Shown here in pieces: positions 49,816 to 59,535 of a stretch of DNA of 64,000 nt. Source of the DNA: Gammaproteobacteria bacterium (GTDB lineage Bacteria > Pseudomonadota > Gammaproteobacteria > Burkholderiales > Burkholderiaceae_B); NCBI GenBank assembly GCA_018815245.1, contig JAHIXK010000003.1, positions 1-64,000 on the forward strand, given 5' to 3'. A program made the translations under genes and the position numbers. Every line of letters starts with the position of its first letter. The first letter of the stretch is position 1. A model generated the notes under the pieces. It was not told where the DNA came from. It was given only the letters and a program-made list of their open reading frames with translations, and ran no database searches.

Positions 49816-50574
49816 TTACGCCAGTGCGTGTTCGTCGAAAGAACAAATGGCTTTCGCGATTCGCCGGCCTGCTGCAATCATCTCTCGACTGACCTGATTC
49901 AGCGCCTTGCCTGGCAACAACGCAGGCAAATGCCCTGCGTACTGCAGGGGGCTTGCCAAAAGGTGCGACGTGCTCTCGGACAAATTCGCAAACACATGGT
50001 CAGCTTCATTTGCATCTTTAACACCTGCAACAATAACACGGTGTTGAATATTTTCGTCTACCCCTTTGGAAGTTCGAATGGCTTGAAAGGCACGTGTAAC
50101 CGATCTGGCCGTGGGTTGGACCACCCAGTACCATTCATCGCCGGGTGAAAATGCCTGAGCCAGTGAAACAGCCTCGTAGGGCAAGGTGGCGTAATAGCGG
50201 TCACAACTCACCGGCATGCGGTGCAGCTTGCCCAGCAATGCGGCCGCCTGGGCCGGTTTTTGAACCAGTGCTTGCAGCCCTTCGCCGGCAACGACCAGAT
50301 ACTGACCTTGGGCCAGTTGAACCACTTGGTCTTCAAGGTTCGATCTGCCATTGAAGAATTCGATCAGGTCTGTTCTCGACCCACTGGGGAGCAACTGCAA
50401 CAAACCTGCAACCGAACCGTCGAACAACACCGCAACACGGTCTTGGCGGGCTTGCTGTTCAAGTACAAAACGCCCCAGACAGGCACCATAGTCGCAGGCC
50501 ATGTCGCCCAGTATCGGGTGAATGGTGGCGTGTTTCCGGCCCAGCAGGTGTCGCAGTGTTTTGGCTTGATCCAT
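49816..50574 (-). CDS. FlhG/FleN-like protein lacking the ATP-binding P-loop
   Basis: This 252-residue protein occupies the flhF-flhG-fliA position of the MinD-like ATPase FlhG, which sets flagellar number with FlhF. Weak resemblance is seen in the DLIEFFNGRSNLEDQVVQ and LVVAGEGLQALV segments, which match the FlhG/MinD pattern after Switch I. The deviant Walker A motif KGGVGKT is missing, and no substitute P-loop is seen near the N-terminus (HPILGDMACDYGACLG). It therefore should not bind ATP in the usual manner and may act as a structural partner of FlhF. The gene is intact, with no frameshift. Homology is inferred from position and short matches only. Confidence 0.65.
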   Translation of the reverse strand: MDQAKTLRHLLGRKHATIHPILGDMACDYGACLGRFVLEQQARQDRVAVLFDGSVAGLLQLLPSGSRTDLIEFFNGRSNLEDQVVQLAQGQYLVVAGEGLQALVQKPAQAAALLGKLHRMPVSCDRYYATLPYEAVSLAQAFSPGDEWYWVVQPTARSVTRAFQAIRTSKGVDENIQHRVIVAGVKDANEADHVFANLSESTSHLLASPLQYAGHLPALLPGKALNQVSREMIAAGRRIAKAICSFDEHALA

Positions 50575-50597
50575 GTTTTTCAGTTAACCATGAAAGT

Positions 50598-51887
50598 TTA
50601 AATGCCAGTCGTGGAGACTTGGGCCATTTTCCATTTCAATTCTCCGCTCGAAGCTTGAAAGGCCTGGCTGCTGCGCGAGCGCATGGCGCGGTGCACCAAC
50701 ACACGGGGATCGGCCGGGAACAAGTCTTCGGGCACGCGCTGGCCTGTTGCTATGTATTGCAGGGTCAACTTGTGACGCATGACAACATCGAGCACACCCC
50801 CTATTTTGATGGCTTCGTCGAGCTTGGACAAAATTGCACCACTAAGGCCTGTGCTTTTGTAATGACGCACAACATCGTCCAGTGTTTCTGGCTGGCTGGT
50901 GGCGTTCAACAACAGCACGCGCTTTACATGGCTGTCGGTCAGTATTTTGGTTTGTTCGGCCACGCGTGAATCGCGCTGGCCCATGCCCACGGTGTCGATC
51001 AGGATCAAACGCTTGCGTTGCATGCTGTTGCGCAACTGCTGCAGGTCTGCATGGGTTTGCGCGGTGTACACCTGCACACCCAGAATTTTGCCGTAAATGC
51101 GCAGTTGGTCTTGTGCGCCAATCCGGTAGCTGTCGGTGGTGATCAGACCCAGTGAATCCGCACCATACTTGACCACGCAACGTGCTGCCATTTTCGCTGT
51201 GGTGGTAGTTTTTCCCACACCAGTGGGGCCCACCAGCGCAAACGTGCCACCAGTTTCAACAAGGTCTTTGTTGGCAGGCACCACGTTGAGGTTTTTCTTG
51301 AGCACATTCATGGCCCAATCCTGCATCTGGGTTTCGGAAAGGTCCGATGGCAGCTTCTCAACCACTGTGCGCGCGAACAGGGGCGAGAAACCCGATTGGG
51401 TCAGCAGGTTCCACAACTCGCCGCGCTGGGGATTTTTCTCCAGCGCATCGCGCCAGGTCATCATGGCCATTTGGTCTTTCAACAACTGACGCATCTGTTT
51501 GATTTCATCCAGCACTGCGGTCTGTTCATTGACCATGTCGTTTGCGGGAGGAACCTGCTGCGTTGCCTGTTCCACCACCGGTGCGCGATTAATCAACACA
51601 TCGCGCTGGGCAGCCACTTGCTGCGCAACGCGCTCAGCCTGTGTGGGCTGGCGATCGGGTTCCTGAATAGCAAGCTGCTGGGCGCGGTCGGCTTTGGTCC
51701 ACGATACTGGCGCTGCGGCGGCTGGCTTTTCAGTGACCATGTCCAGGTCCTGAGACGAGGCAGCCAGCACTTCAGTGCCTGCTGCGGTTTGCTTGGTCGA
51801 CAAAATAATGGCGTCCTCGCCAAGCTCAGCACGCAGCTTCTGTAATGCCTCTCGAGTGGTGGGGGCTGTGAATTTTTTCAGCTTCAT
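50598..51887 (-). CDS. flhF: Flagellar biosynthesis GTPase FlhF
   Basis: FlhF is an SRP-type GTPase that places flagella at the pole. It has 429 residues: an N-terminal basic/B domain with a long Gln/Ala-rich linker (about 60-150), an N domain (about 130-210), and the G domain with [13 protein letters not shown] near 219, DTVGMGQRD and SKLDEA. It overlaps the flhA stop by four bases (ATGA). Its presence suggests polar flagellation. Confidence 0.95.
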   Translation of the reverse strand: MKLKKFTAPTTREALQKLRAELGEDAIILSTKQTAAGTEVLAASSQDLDMVTEKPAAAAPVSWTKADRAQQLAIQEPDRQPTQAERVAQQVAAQRDVLINRAPVVEQATQQVPPANDMVNEQTAVLDEIKQMRQLLKDQMAMMTWRDALEKNPQRGELWNLLTQSGFSPLFARTVVEKLPSDLSETQMQDWAMNVLKKNLNVVPANKDLVETGGTFALVGPTGVGKTTTTAKMAARCVVKYGADSLGLITTDSYRIGAQDQLRIYGKILGVQVYTAQTHADLQQLRNSMQRKRLILIDTVGMGQRDSRVAEQTKILTDSHVKRVLLLNATSQPETLDDVVRHYKSTGLSGAILSKLDEAIKIGGVLDVVMRHKLTLQYIATGQRVPEDLFPADPRVLVHRAMRSRSSQAFQASSGELKWKMAQVSTTGI

Positions 51888-54004
51888 GCTTTCGCTCCTA
51901 CGACTTGCGCAACGCGGATAGTTCGGTTTTCGGGAATTTCACTGTGCGACAACACCCGAAGATTGGGCGAAGTGCGCTTTAACAGGCGGGCCATGGACAA
52001 ACGTAAGGCATCGGGCACCAGCAACACCGGGCTTTGGCCCAGCTGTTCTTGACGACCTGCTGCGTCCGCAGTTTGGCGGGCCAATGTTTCTGCCAGATTG
52101 GGATCAATGCCCACCTGGTCATGTCCGACCGCAGAATGGGCATGGGTAATCATTTGTTCCAGCTTGGGTTCCATCACCAACACGTTGAGATCGTCATTGG
52201 TTCCGGCCAGTGCCTGCACAATCGCGCGACCCAATGAAATGCGCACTGCGGCGGTCAGTTCAAGCGGGTTCTTGGTACGAACGCCATTTTCAAGCAATGT
52301 TTCAAAAATGGTGCGCAGGTCGCGAATATGGACACTTTCTTCCAGCAGGTTTTGAAGCACTTTCTGGATGACAGCCACATCCAGCAGCTTGGGCGTAAGA
52401 TCCTCCACCACTTTGGGAGAAGACTTTGCGCAATGGTCCAGCAGCTGTTGGGTTTCAGTGCGACCCAGCAACTGGGCAGCCGAGGTTTGCAGAATATGCG
52501 ACAGGTGTGTGGCGACCACGGTGGAAGCATCAACCACCGTGTAGCCGGCTGCATTGGCTTTTTCTTTTTGATCGTCGGAAATCCACACGGCGGGCAAGCC
52601 GAATGCGGGGTCGGTGGTTTGTGGCCCGGGCAACTGCATGGTCACACGGCCGGGGTTGATTGCCAGGTGCTGGTTCGGAAACACTTCACCCTCACCCATG
52701 CAAACGCCCTTGAGCAAAATACGGTACACAGAGGGGCGCAGTTCCAGGTTGTCACGCAAATGTACAGCGGGTGGCAGGAAACCGATTTCCTGCGCAAACT
52801 TCTTGCGGATTGCCTTGATGCGTTTCAGCAAATCGCCGTCTTGCTTGTTGTCCACCAAAGCGATCAGGCGGTAACCCACTTCCAGCGCAATGGTGTCGAT
52901 GGGTACCAGATCGTCCCAGGTTGCTTCCTGTGCTTCGGTGGTGGCGGCCTTGATTTTGTCTTGATCTTCCGTGGTTGAAACCACTTTTTTGACATTGCCT
53001 TTGGTCGACAAGTGATATGACAGGTAACCAAAACCAGCCGCCAACAACAGGAAGGCAAAACTGGGCATGCCGGGGATAATGCCCAACAAGCCCATGATGC
53101 CTGCGGTAATGCCCACAGCCTGGGGAGACTTGAGCAGCTGACTGGCCAACTGGGTGCCGATGTCCTGACCCTGACCCACACGGGCGACGACCAGACCGGC
53201 TGCGATCGAAATAACCAGTGCCGGCACCTGGGCAACCAAGCCGTCGCCGATGGCCAACAGCACGTAATTGGTACCCGCGTCGGCGAACGTCATGTCGTGC
53301 TGCATCACACCCACGGCGAAACCGCCAATGATGTTGATGATCAGAATCATGATACCGGCCATGGCATCGCCACGAACGAACTTGCTGGCACCGTCCATTG
53401 AACCAAAAAACTCGGCTTCCTGACTCACCTCAGCACGGCGCTTGCGGGCTTCGTCTTCCGCGATCAAGCCCGCGTTCAAGTCGGCATCAATGGCCATTTG
53501 TTTGCCGGGCATGGCGTCCAATGTAAAACGGGCGGACACTTCAGCAATTCGGCCTGCACCTTTGGTGATCACTACAAAGTTGATCAACATCAAAATCACG
53601 AACACGACGATACCCACGGCCAGGTTGCCACCCACCAGGAAGTGGCCAAAGGCTTCAATCACCTTGCCAGCGGCATCGGGGCCTTCATGGCCATGCATCA
53701 ATACCACGCGGGTAGAAGCCACGTTCAAGCTCAAGCGCAATAACGTGGTGACCAGCAAAATAGTGGGAAAGGCTGCGAAGTCAAGCGGGCGTGTGGTGTA
53801 CAGGCTTGCGACCAGCACCATGAGGCTGAGCGCGATGTTGAATGTAAAAAACAGATCCAGTGCGAAAGGCGGTACAGGCAAAATCATCATGACCAGAATC
53901 ATGATGATGAAAATGGGGGCGCCCAAGGTTTTTGCCTTTTCGCCGCTCAAGCCTGCTTTGATAAAATCTAGTGAAAATGCGGAGGAAGCCACAGTCCCGC
54001 CCAT
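51884..54004 (-). CDS. flhA: Flagellar export gate protein FlhA
   Basis: FlhA is the core of the flagellar type III export gate. It has 706 residues from an ATG at 54004 (a TTG three bases earlier is also in frame). About eight membrane helices fill the first 330 residues; the conserved FHIPEP-type cytoplasmic loop (ARFTLDAMPGKQMAIDADLNAGLI) is intact; the C-terminal domain (about 350-706) binds chaperone-substrate complexes. It is separated from flhB by 112 bp. Confidence 0.97.
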   Translation of the reverse strand: MGGTVASSAFSLDFIKAGLSGEKAKTLGAPIFIIMILVMMILPVPPFALDLFFTFNIALSLMVLVASLYTTRPLDFAAFPTILLVTTLLRLSLNVASTRVVLMHGHEGPDAAGKVIEAFGHFLVGGNLAVGIVVFVILMLINFVVITKGAGRIAEVSARFTLDAMPGKQMAIDADLNAGLIAEDEARKRRAEVSQEAEFFGSMDGASKFVRGDAMAGIMILIINIIGGFAVGVMQHDMTFADAGTNYVLLAIGDGLVAQVPALVISIAAGLVVARVGQGQDIGTQLASQLLKSPQAVGITAGIMGLLGIIPGMPSFAFLLLAAGFGYLSYHLSTKGNVKKVVSTTEDQDKIKAATTEAQEATWDDLVPIDTIALEVGYRLIALVDNKQDGDLLKRIKAIRKKFAQEIGFLPPAVHLRDNLELRPSVYRILLKGVCMGEGEVFPNQHLAINPGRVTMQLPGPQTTDPAFGLPAVWISDDQKEKANAAGYTVVDASTVVATHLSHILQTSAAQLLGRTETQQLLDHCAKSSPKVVEDLTPKLLDVAVIQKVLQNLLEESVHIRDLRTIFETLLENGVRTKNPLELTAAVRISLGRAIVQALAGTNDDLNVLVMEPKLEQMITHAHSAVGHDQVGIDPNLAETLARQTADAAGRQEQLGQSPVLLVPDALRLSMARLLKRTSPNLRVLSHSEIPENRTIRVAQVVGAKA

Positions 54005-54116
54005 CAAGTGGTTAACGGTTCAATTATGGGAAACTTTAGCTTTTCTCAATGATGGAATTGAGGGTGATTTACCGCCTTATTGTGGATTGGCCACCAATGC
54101 GGGTACCGGTTGGTGC

Positions 54117-55247
54117 TCAAACCGCCGGCCCTGGATCCATGCCCTTCGGAATGTCGGCATCGCCAGGCACTTCAACCAAATGCGCCCTGCCCTCGGCCAA
54201 GGCATACACATAAGCCAGCAATTTGGCCACTGCCGTGTACAAGGCACCGGGAATTTCCTGCTCCAGGTCAACATTGGAATACAAGGCACGGGCCAACGGC
54301 GGTGCTTCAACCATGGGCACTTTGTTTTCCCTGGCCACTTCCCGAATTTTCAGGGCCAATGGGCCAATGCCCTTGGCCACCACGCGCGGTGCACCTTTGC
54401 CATCCTTGTCATATTTCAAAGCCACGGAATAGTGCGTCGGGTTGGTGACAATTACATCTGCATTGGGAACAGACGCCATCATTCGCCGGCGTGCTGCCTC
54501 TCGCTGCATGCTCTTGATTTTGCCTTTCAGGTGCGGATCACCATCCGATTCTTTTGATTCACGCTTGAGTTCTTCAAGGTTCATGCGCAAACCTTTGTAA
54601 TAGCGCCACAACTGATACGGCACATCAATCGACACAATCAACAGGAAAGCGATTGCCAGTATCAGGGCATCTTTGATGGTGATGCGCGCCGTCTCGGCCA
54701 TTCCGTGCTCAAGGGGCATGGCGGACAATTGCGTGAACTCGCCCAAATCCTGCATCAACAGCAGGTAACCAACCCCGCCCAGCACCAATGTTTTCAGTAT
54801 GGCTTTGACCAATTCGGCCAGTCCGTTGACCGAGAAAATATTTTTCAAACCCTTCACTGGATTCAGCTTGGAAAACTTGGGCTCCAGCGGCTTTGTCGAC
54901 CAGTTAAACCCACCCACCAACACATTGGAGAAAATGGCGGCAAACACCACAACCAAAAAAAGTGGCACCAGAATAACCAGGCTTTCCTGAAGCATTGAAA
55001 CCCATTTCAAACCCATGTACTTGGTGTCAAAGGCATGCGCACGCTCCAGCACCAGGCCTTGTCGCATCAGCTTTTCACTTTGCCCTACCAATTCCCCGCC
55101 CATGGAATACAGCAAACCAACCCCTGCAAGCAACACAACACCCCCGCCCAGTTCTCTGGATCGGGGGAGATTGCCTTCCTCTCGCGCTTTACGGATCTTC
55201 TGTTCCGACGCGGGTAAGTCTTTTTCCTGATCGGTTTCTTCTGCCAA
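54117..55247 (-). CDS. flhB: Flagellar export switch protein FlhB
   Basis: FlhB controls the switch of export from hook to filament substrates. It has 376 residues with four membrane helices (about 30-215) and a cytoplasmic domain containing the autocleavage site NPTH in VIVTNPTHYSVALKY. The start is a TTG at 55247 with AGGTG upstream; no ATG is near the conserved EETDQEKDLPASEQKIRKA N-terminus, so the TTG start is well supported. An Hpt gene is divergent. Confidence 0.95.
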   Translation of the reverse strand: MAEETDQEKDLPASEQKIRKAREEGNLPRSRELGGGVVLLAGVGLLYSMGGELVGQSEKLMRQGLVLERAHAFDTKYMGLKWVSMLQESLVILVPLFLVVVFAAIFSNVLVGGFNWSTKPLEPKFSKLNPVKGLKNIFSVNGLAELVKAILKTLVLGGVGYLLLMQDLGEFTQLSAMPLEHGMAETARITIKDALILAIAFLLIVSIDVPYQLWRYYKGLRMNLEELKRESKESDGDPHLKGKIKSMQREAARRRMMASVPNADVIVTNPTHYSVALKYDKDGKGAPRVVAKGIGPLALKIREVARENKVPMVEAPPLARALYSNVDLEQEIPGALYTAVAKLLAYVYALAEGRAHLVEVPGDADIPKGMDPGPAV

Positions 55248-55325
55248 AGCAGCACCTGTGGTGTTGGAATGTTCTTATTATGAAAAGGATGGGTGCAATT
55301 CAAAACCCCGAATTGAGCGGGTAAC

Positions 55326-55709
55326 ATGACACTTCTTGAAATTGAAGGCCACAACACCATGCAATACGACCCACGCGAGGCGTTGATCCGCCTGGACAAT
55401 GACACAGCGCTGATGACCATGCTGATTGCGGTGTTCATCAAGGAATGCCAAGGCTACATCGAGCGATTGCAAGCCGCCTGCGAACGTCAGGACCTGCAAG
55501 GGCTGGGCGAAGTGGCCCACACGGTGAAGGGGTCTGCAGCAACAATCGGATTTGAAACGGCCCGTAAACTGGCCGAAGACCTGGAGGTGGCCTGTCGCCA
55601 ATCGGGCGTAAAAAGCATTGCCAGCTTTGAAAACAGCGCCTCTAAACTGATTGAAGTGCTACAAAACTGCGAAGTGCCCTTGAAGCAGTGGGTCAACAAT
55701 ATTCAGTAA
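55326..55709 (+). CDS. Hpt domain phosphotransfer protein
   Basis: This 127-residue protein consists of a single histidine phosphotransfer domain. The phospho-acceptor His is in AHTVKGSAATIGF (about 64). Translation may start at 55326 or at an internal ATG at 55359. It lies between flhB and a chemoreceptor, on the opposite strand to both. It could relay phosphate from a hybrid kinase such as that at 2538, but no partner is adjacent. A terminator lies 10 bases downstream. Confidence 0.85.
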   Translation: MTLLEIEGHNTMQYDPREALIRLDNDTALMTMLIAVFIKECQGYIERLQAACERQDLQGLGEVAHTVKGSAATIGFETARKLAEDLEVACRQSGVKSIASFENSASKLIEVLQNCEVPLKQWVNNIQ

Positions 55710-55718
55710 ACAGAAAAA

Positions 55719-55740
55719 AAGCCGCGACGATGCGCGGCTT
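55719..55740 (-). terminator. Intrinsic terminator, mainly for the receptor gene at 55766
   Basis: An 8-bp perfect stem AAGCCGCG / CGCGGCTT with a 6-base loop is followed by TTTTTTT on the minus strand, which suits the receptor mRNA. On the plus strand it is followed by AAAAC, so it is a weaker stop for the Hpt gene. Confidence 0.75.
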
Positions 55741-55765
55741 AAAACGGACCCCTATCCGTCGTTCT

Positions 55766-57511
55766 TCAGTCTTTGATCAATAGCTCGGGACTAAAGCCCA
55801 GGCGTATGCCACCCCAGTGGCGTCCATTGATTTCAATGGGCAAAGACAAATCATTGAGCACCTCACCAGTATCGCGGCGATAGGTTTGCAGCAACCACGG
55901 TGACAAATTTTGCGCAGCCCGTAAACCCACGGGGTCACTGAACATTCGTTTGTCACGGCTTTCTACCAGGTCTTTTTTCAAGTCGCCCGTTAAGGGGCGT
56001 GAATACTTGCTGTTGTGGGTGGGCGCATAACCTTTGCGGTCTACACACAGCGAGAAAACCGAACCTGGAACATTGGCCACCAGTTGGTCATAAGCGCCCT
56101 GAAGCTGACGCTCAACAGCCCTGTCGTAACGTGTGTTGTACTTTTGAGGATTGGAATTTGCAATAGGCTTGTAAGCCTCATCAAAAATGTCGTGTCCGTT
56201 GTCTGTCGCCTCGATCAGGATTTTCTTGCATTGCTCGCGCGCCAGTACTGCCTGCTCGATAATTTGTTCGTAGGCGCCCTTGCCAATTTTAAAACGTGCA
56301 ACCAGTTCCTTGATTCGATCCGTGGCGGCGGCAAGTTCCGAACTTGATTTCTCGGACTCGGTGGTTTGAGTGATGACCGACTGCGCAGTGTCGCGAATTT
56401 CCGAGGCTTTTCCAGACACCTCCATATTGATTTGTTTGACAGACTGCACTTGCTGCGTCACGTCATTGATCTGAACACTCATTTCCTCGAAGCTGTGCAC
56501 CATGCCGGAAAACTTGGCAGACGAGGTGCTGACAGTTTGTTGTCCTTTGGAAATACTTTTGTTGATTTCGCGGGTTTCTTCCTGAGTTTCGCTCACCAGC
56601 TTCAGCATGGATGAAATATTTCCACGAATCTCGCCTGTGGCTGACTTCACACGTTCAGCCAGACCACGCACCTCATCCGCCACAACGGCAAAGCCACGAC
56701 CCTGCTCGCCGGCTCGCGCCGCCTCAATGGCTGCGTTCAAGGCCAATAGATTGGTTTGATCGGAAATATCGTTGATCAATTTGACAATGTGCTCAATGCC
56801 CTTGCCGGTTTTCGCAAGCTTTTCAACGGTGTTGCCAAAGCTGCTCAAGCTGCCGGAAGCCTGATTCATTTCATCGGCCACGCTGAGCAATTCCCGGTAA
56901 GAAGAATTGACAGTTTCAAGGTGTTCGCCAGTGGCTGTGGACAAATAATTCGCGCTGTTGGAAACATTCTCCATCGCGTGCGACGCCATGTCTGCTGCCT
57001 GGAAAATTTCAGTGGTGATGTTTCCCTGTTTTTCTGCTGTGCGGCTTGCGTCTTTCAGGCTACCGGACACACGAACAGATTCCATTGAAACCTGAGCCGT
57101 CATTCTGCGAATTTCATGAATCAAATCGCGCAGGCGAACCATGAATGCGTTGTAATTTTCAGCCAGATCGCGAAGCTCATCCTGGGTCACTGTGGGCAAA
57201 TTCACCGACAAATCGCCTTCGCCGTTGGCCAGCTGGTCCATGCGGTCACTGAGCAAGTGAACAGGCCGCACGATCAAGTGACGCAGGTACACGAAAGCCC
57301 CGGCGCAGGCCAGCAGAGTGACACCCAGAGATATTCCAAGAATGAATCGGAATTCACCCATTTGTACCGCATCCAGCTTGCCGATGGCCCAGCTGTAGAG
57401 CACCAGATAAGCAATCACGACAACGCTTGCAATGCCAATAACATTGCCAAACAGTTTCCGACTGAGGGTGTAGAAAAAACTTTTCTCAATCGAGCGATAC
57501 AGTGAATTCAT
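55766..57511 (-). CDS. Methyl-accepting chemotaxis protein with C-terminal cytoplasmic sensor domain
   Basis: This 581-residue receptor starts at an ATG at 57511 with GGGAG nine bases upstream. Two membrane helices (about 22-42 and 55-77) are joined by only about 12 residues, so there is no periplasmic sensor. HAMP (about 78-130) and the signalling hairpin (about 135-410, tip [20 protein letters not shown] near 257) follow. A separate domain (about 440-578) comes after the hairpin, with [19 protein letters not shown] and [11 protein letters not shown] motifs; I recall this arrangement in other proteobacterial receptors, where it is Cache/PAS-like. It lies upstream of the Hpt terminator and downstream of cheA. 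Confidence 0.9.
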   Translation of the reverse strand: MNSLYRSIEKSFFYTLSRKLFGNVIGIASVVVIAYLVLYSWAIGKLDAVQMGEFRFILGISLGVTLLACAGAFVYLRHLIVRPVHLLSDRMDQLANGEGDLSVNLPTVTQDELRDLAENYNAFMVRLRDLIHEIRRMTAQVSMESVRVSGSLKDASRTAEKQGNITTEIFQAADMASHAMENVSNSANYLSTATGEHLETVNSSYRELLSVADEMNQASGSLSSFGNTVEKLAKTGKGIEHIVKLINDISDQTNLLALNAAIEAARAGEQGRGFAVVADEVRGLAERVKSATGEIRGNISSMLKLVSETQEETREINKSISKGQQTVSTSSAKFSGMVHSFEEMSVQINDVTQQVQSVKQINMEVSGKASEIRDTAQSVITQTTESEKSSSELAAATDRIKELVARFKIGKGAYEQIIEQAVLAREQCKKILIEATDNGHDIFDEAYKPIANSNPQKYNTRYDRAVERQLQGAYDQLVANVPGSVFSLCVDRKGYAPTHNSKYSRPLTGDLKKDLVESRDKRMFSDPVGLRAAQNLSPWLLQTYRRDTGEVLNDLSLPIEINGRHWGGIRLGFSPELLIKD

Positions 57512-57654
57512 AAGGTCTACTCCCATCCCCCAGCTTAATGCGCCGAGTGTATAAATTGGCTTTGCGACTTGCGCTATTACCTAATTATCACGGGGGAAGG
57601 TACTACCCAAATTGGTTAGAAAGAGCAGAAAAGCACCTTAGTTCTTGTCACAAT

Positions 57655-59499
57655 CTACAGCTTGCCTTCAATCAGTTCGCGCAACTCAAGCACCAGAACC
57701 AGCAAACCTTCACCAGACAATGTTGCCCCTGCAACGCCTTTGGGTTTGATCCCGTCCAGGGGTTTGATCATGACCTCATCCTGACCCACCAAAGAATCGA
57801 CTGCCAGAATACATGCCCTGTCGCCGCTCACAGCCAACACCCCAACCTTGGGGCCCGGGTTGGATTCACGGCCAATCAGTGTAGCCAAGTCAAGCAAAGG
57901 AATTACCTCCCCACGAACCACCATGGTGGGCTTTCCACTGACAAACTGAACCTTGTTTTCTTCAATCGGAATGATTTCCCGTACGCTGGACAAAGGCAAC
58001 GAATAAATTTGCTCTTCAAGCTTCAACATCAACACAGGCAAAATTGCCAAGGTCAATGGCAACAGGATAGTAATTTTGGAGCCATGCCCCGGTTCGGATT
58101 GAATTTCGATACGGCCATTGAGACGCTGAATGTTGGTTTTAACCACATCCATGCCAACCCCACGCCCGGAAATGTCGGAAATTTGATCTTTGGTCGAGAA
58201 ACCTGGCAGAAAAATCAGTTGCAAACTTTCTTGCACACTCAATTGACCCGCTTCCTCGGAACTGATCAAACCTTTCTCAACCGCCTTCTCGCGAATAATC
58301 TCGGGGCGCATGCCACGGCCATCGTCCTGAATCTCGATCACGATGTGATCGCCTGTCTGGCGGGCCGACAGATTCACGATACCTTTCGGATTTTTTCCGC
58401 AGCCGATACGGTCTTCAATGGTTTCAATACCATGGTCAACTGCATTGCGCACCAGGTGAATCAGTGGATCATTCAGTTCTTCAAGAATGGACTTGTCAAC
58501 TTCAGTTTCTGCACCTTCAATAACCAGTTCCACGTCTTTGCCCAGCTGGCGAGACACATCACGGGCCAATCGGCTGTACTTCTGGAATACGCGCCCCACG
58601 GGTTGCATGCGGGCCTTCATGACAGCAGACTGCAGGTCGGAAACCAGCATGTCCAGTTGCCCCACCACGGTGTCGAGGGACTTGATCAAATCATCGTTCA
58701 CCACACCAGCGCTGATCGACTGGAACAAGCAATTCAAACGGTTTTTGGTTAAACCGATTTCGCCGCTCAAGTTCAAAATCTGGTCAAAACGCGCGGTGTC
58801 TACGCGAATACTGTTTTCTTTTGCAACATTTACCGCTGGCCCTGCCGCCTTGGCTTTGGGTGCGGGGGCTTTGGGCCGAACTGCCGCTGCGGCCTGCCTT
58901 GAAATGGCCTCTGTGGCCATGTCAGTGCTCAAGACAGCCTGTTCCAGTTCGCGGGGCGCAACACCCACCACGGCCTCGTACAAACCTGCCCAGTCCAGGT
59001 CATCGTCTGCAGCGTTCGGCTGTGCATTTGGTGACGAAACCGGTTTATCAGATTTCTCGCTTGTGGCTGTTGGCACAACGTGTTCGACTTCAAGCACAGG
59101 CGCCACAGTTCGGCCTTCAATTGCAGCGTCCAGCGCGTCCAGCAATTCGACAGGTGCTGCGCCCGGTTGGTGACCATTGCGCATTTCACCAAACATGCGA
59201 TGCACTTCGCCGGTTGCTGCCATGATGGAATCCATCATTTCCGCATCGAGAATCAGTTTCTTGGATCGAAGCTTGTCGAACAGGTTTTCCGTTTTGTGGC
59301 ACAACTCAACAAGGTGCGTTGCTTCCAGAAAACCAGCCCCACCCTTGATGGTGTGGAATCCACGAAACACGGTGGCAAGAAGCTCGGAATCCTCCGGGCT
59401 TTGCTCCAGTTCTACCAGCTTGCTGTCAACGTCTTCCAACAAGTCGCCTGCTTCTGTCAAGAAGTCATGCAACAGTTCGACGTCACTGAATGCGCTCAT
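57655..59499 (-). CDS. cheA: Chemotaxis histidine kinase CheA
   Basis: CheA phosphorylates CheY and CheB under receptor control. It has 614 residues: P1 Hpt domain with His49 (FHTIKGGAGF), a long Ala/Pro-rich linker with no clear P2 domain (about 135-235), P3 dimerisation (about 240-305, ILNLSGEIGLTKNRLN), P4 ATPase (about 310-480, LVRNAVDHGIE, DDGRGM, GRGVGMDVV) and P5 CheW-like domain (about 485-612). A GGGAG ribosome site precedes the ATG. It is followed on this strand by the receptor gene and preceded by cheZ. Confidence 0.96.
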   Translation of the reverse strand: MSAFSDVELLHDFLTEAGDLLEDVDSKLVELEQSPEDSELLATVFRGFHTIKGGAGFLEATHLVELCHKTENLFDKLRSKKLILDAEMMDSIMAATGEVHRMFGEMRNGHQPGAAPVELLDALDAAIEGRTVAPVLEVEHVVPTATSEKSDKPVSSPNAQPNAADDDLDWAGLYEAVVGVAPRELEQAVLSTDMATEAISRQAAAAVRPKAPAPKAKAAGPAVNVAKENSIRVDTARFDQILNLSGEIGLTKNRLNCLFQSISAGVVNDDLIKSLDTVVGQLDMLVSDLQSAVMKARMQPVGRVFQKYSRLARDVSRQLGKDVELVIEGAETEVDKSILEELNDPLIHLVRNAVDHGIETIEDRIGCGKNPKGIVNLSARQTGDHIVIEIQDDGRGMRPEIIREKAVEKGLISSEEAGQLSVQESLQLIFLPGFSTKDQISDISGRGVGMDVVKTNIQRLNGRIEIQSEPGHGSKITILLPLTLAILPVLMLKLEEQIYSLPLSSVREIIPIEENKVQFVSGKPTMVVRGEVIPLLDLATLIGRESNPGPKVGVLAVSGDRACILAVDSLVGQDEVMIKPLDGIKPKGVAGATLSGEGLLVLVLELRELIEGKL

Positions 59500-59535
59500 T
59501 TGTATTCTCCCACTTCAGCCTGGTTGTTCGTGTTG

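Noticed and set aside
53442-54557. Open frame of about 370 codons on the plus strand
   Set aside because: It is antisense to flhA and flhB and spans their junction; no motif supports it.
57538-58752. Open frame of about 400 codons on the plus strand
   Set aside because: It is antisense to cheA with shadow-like composition; cheA itself is unambiguous.
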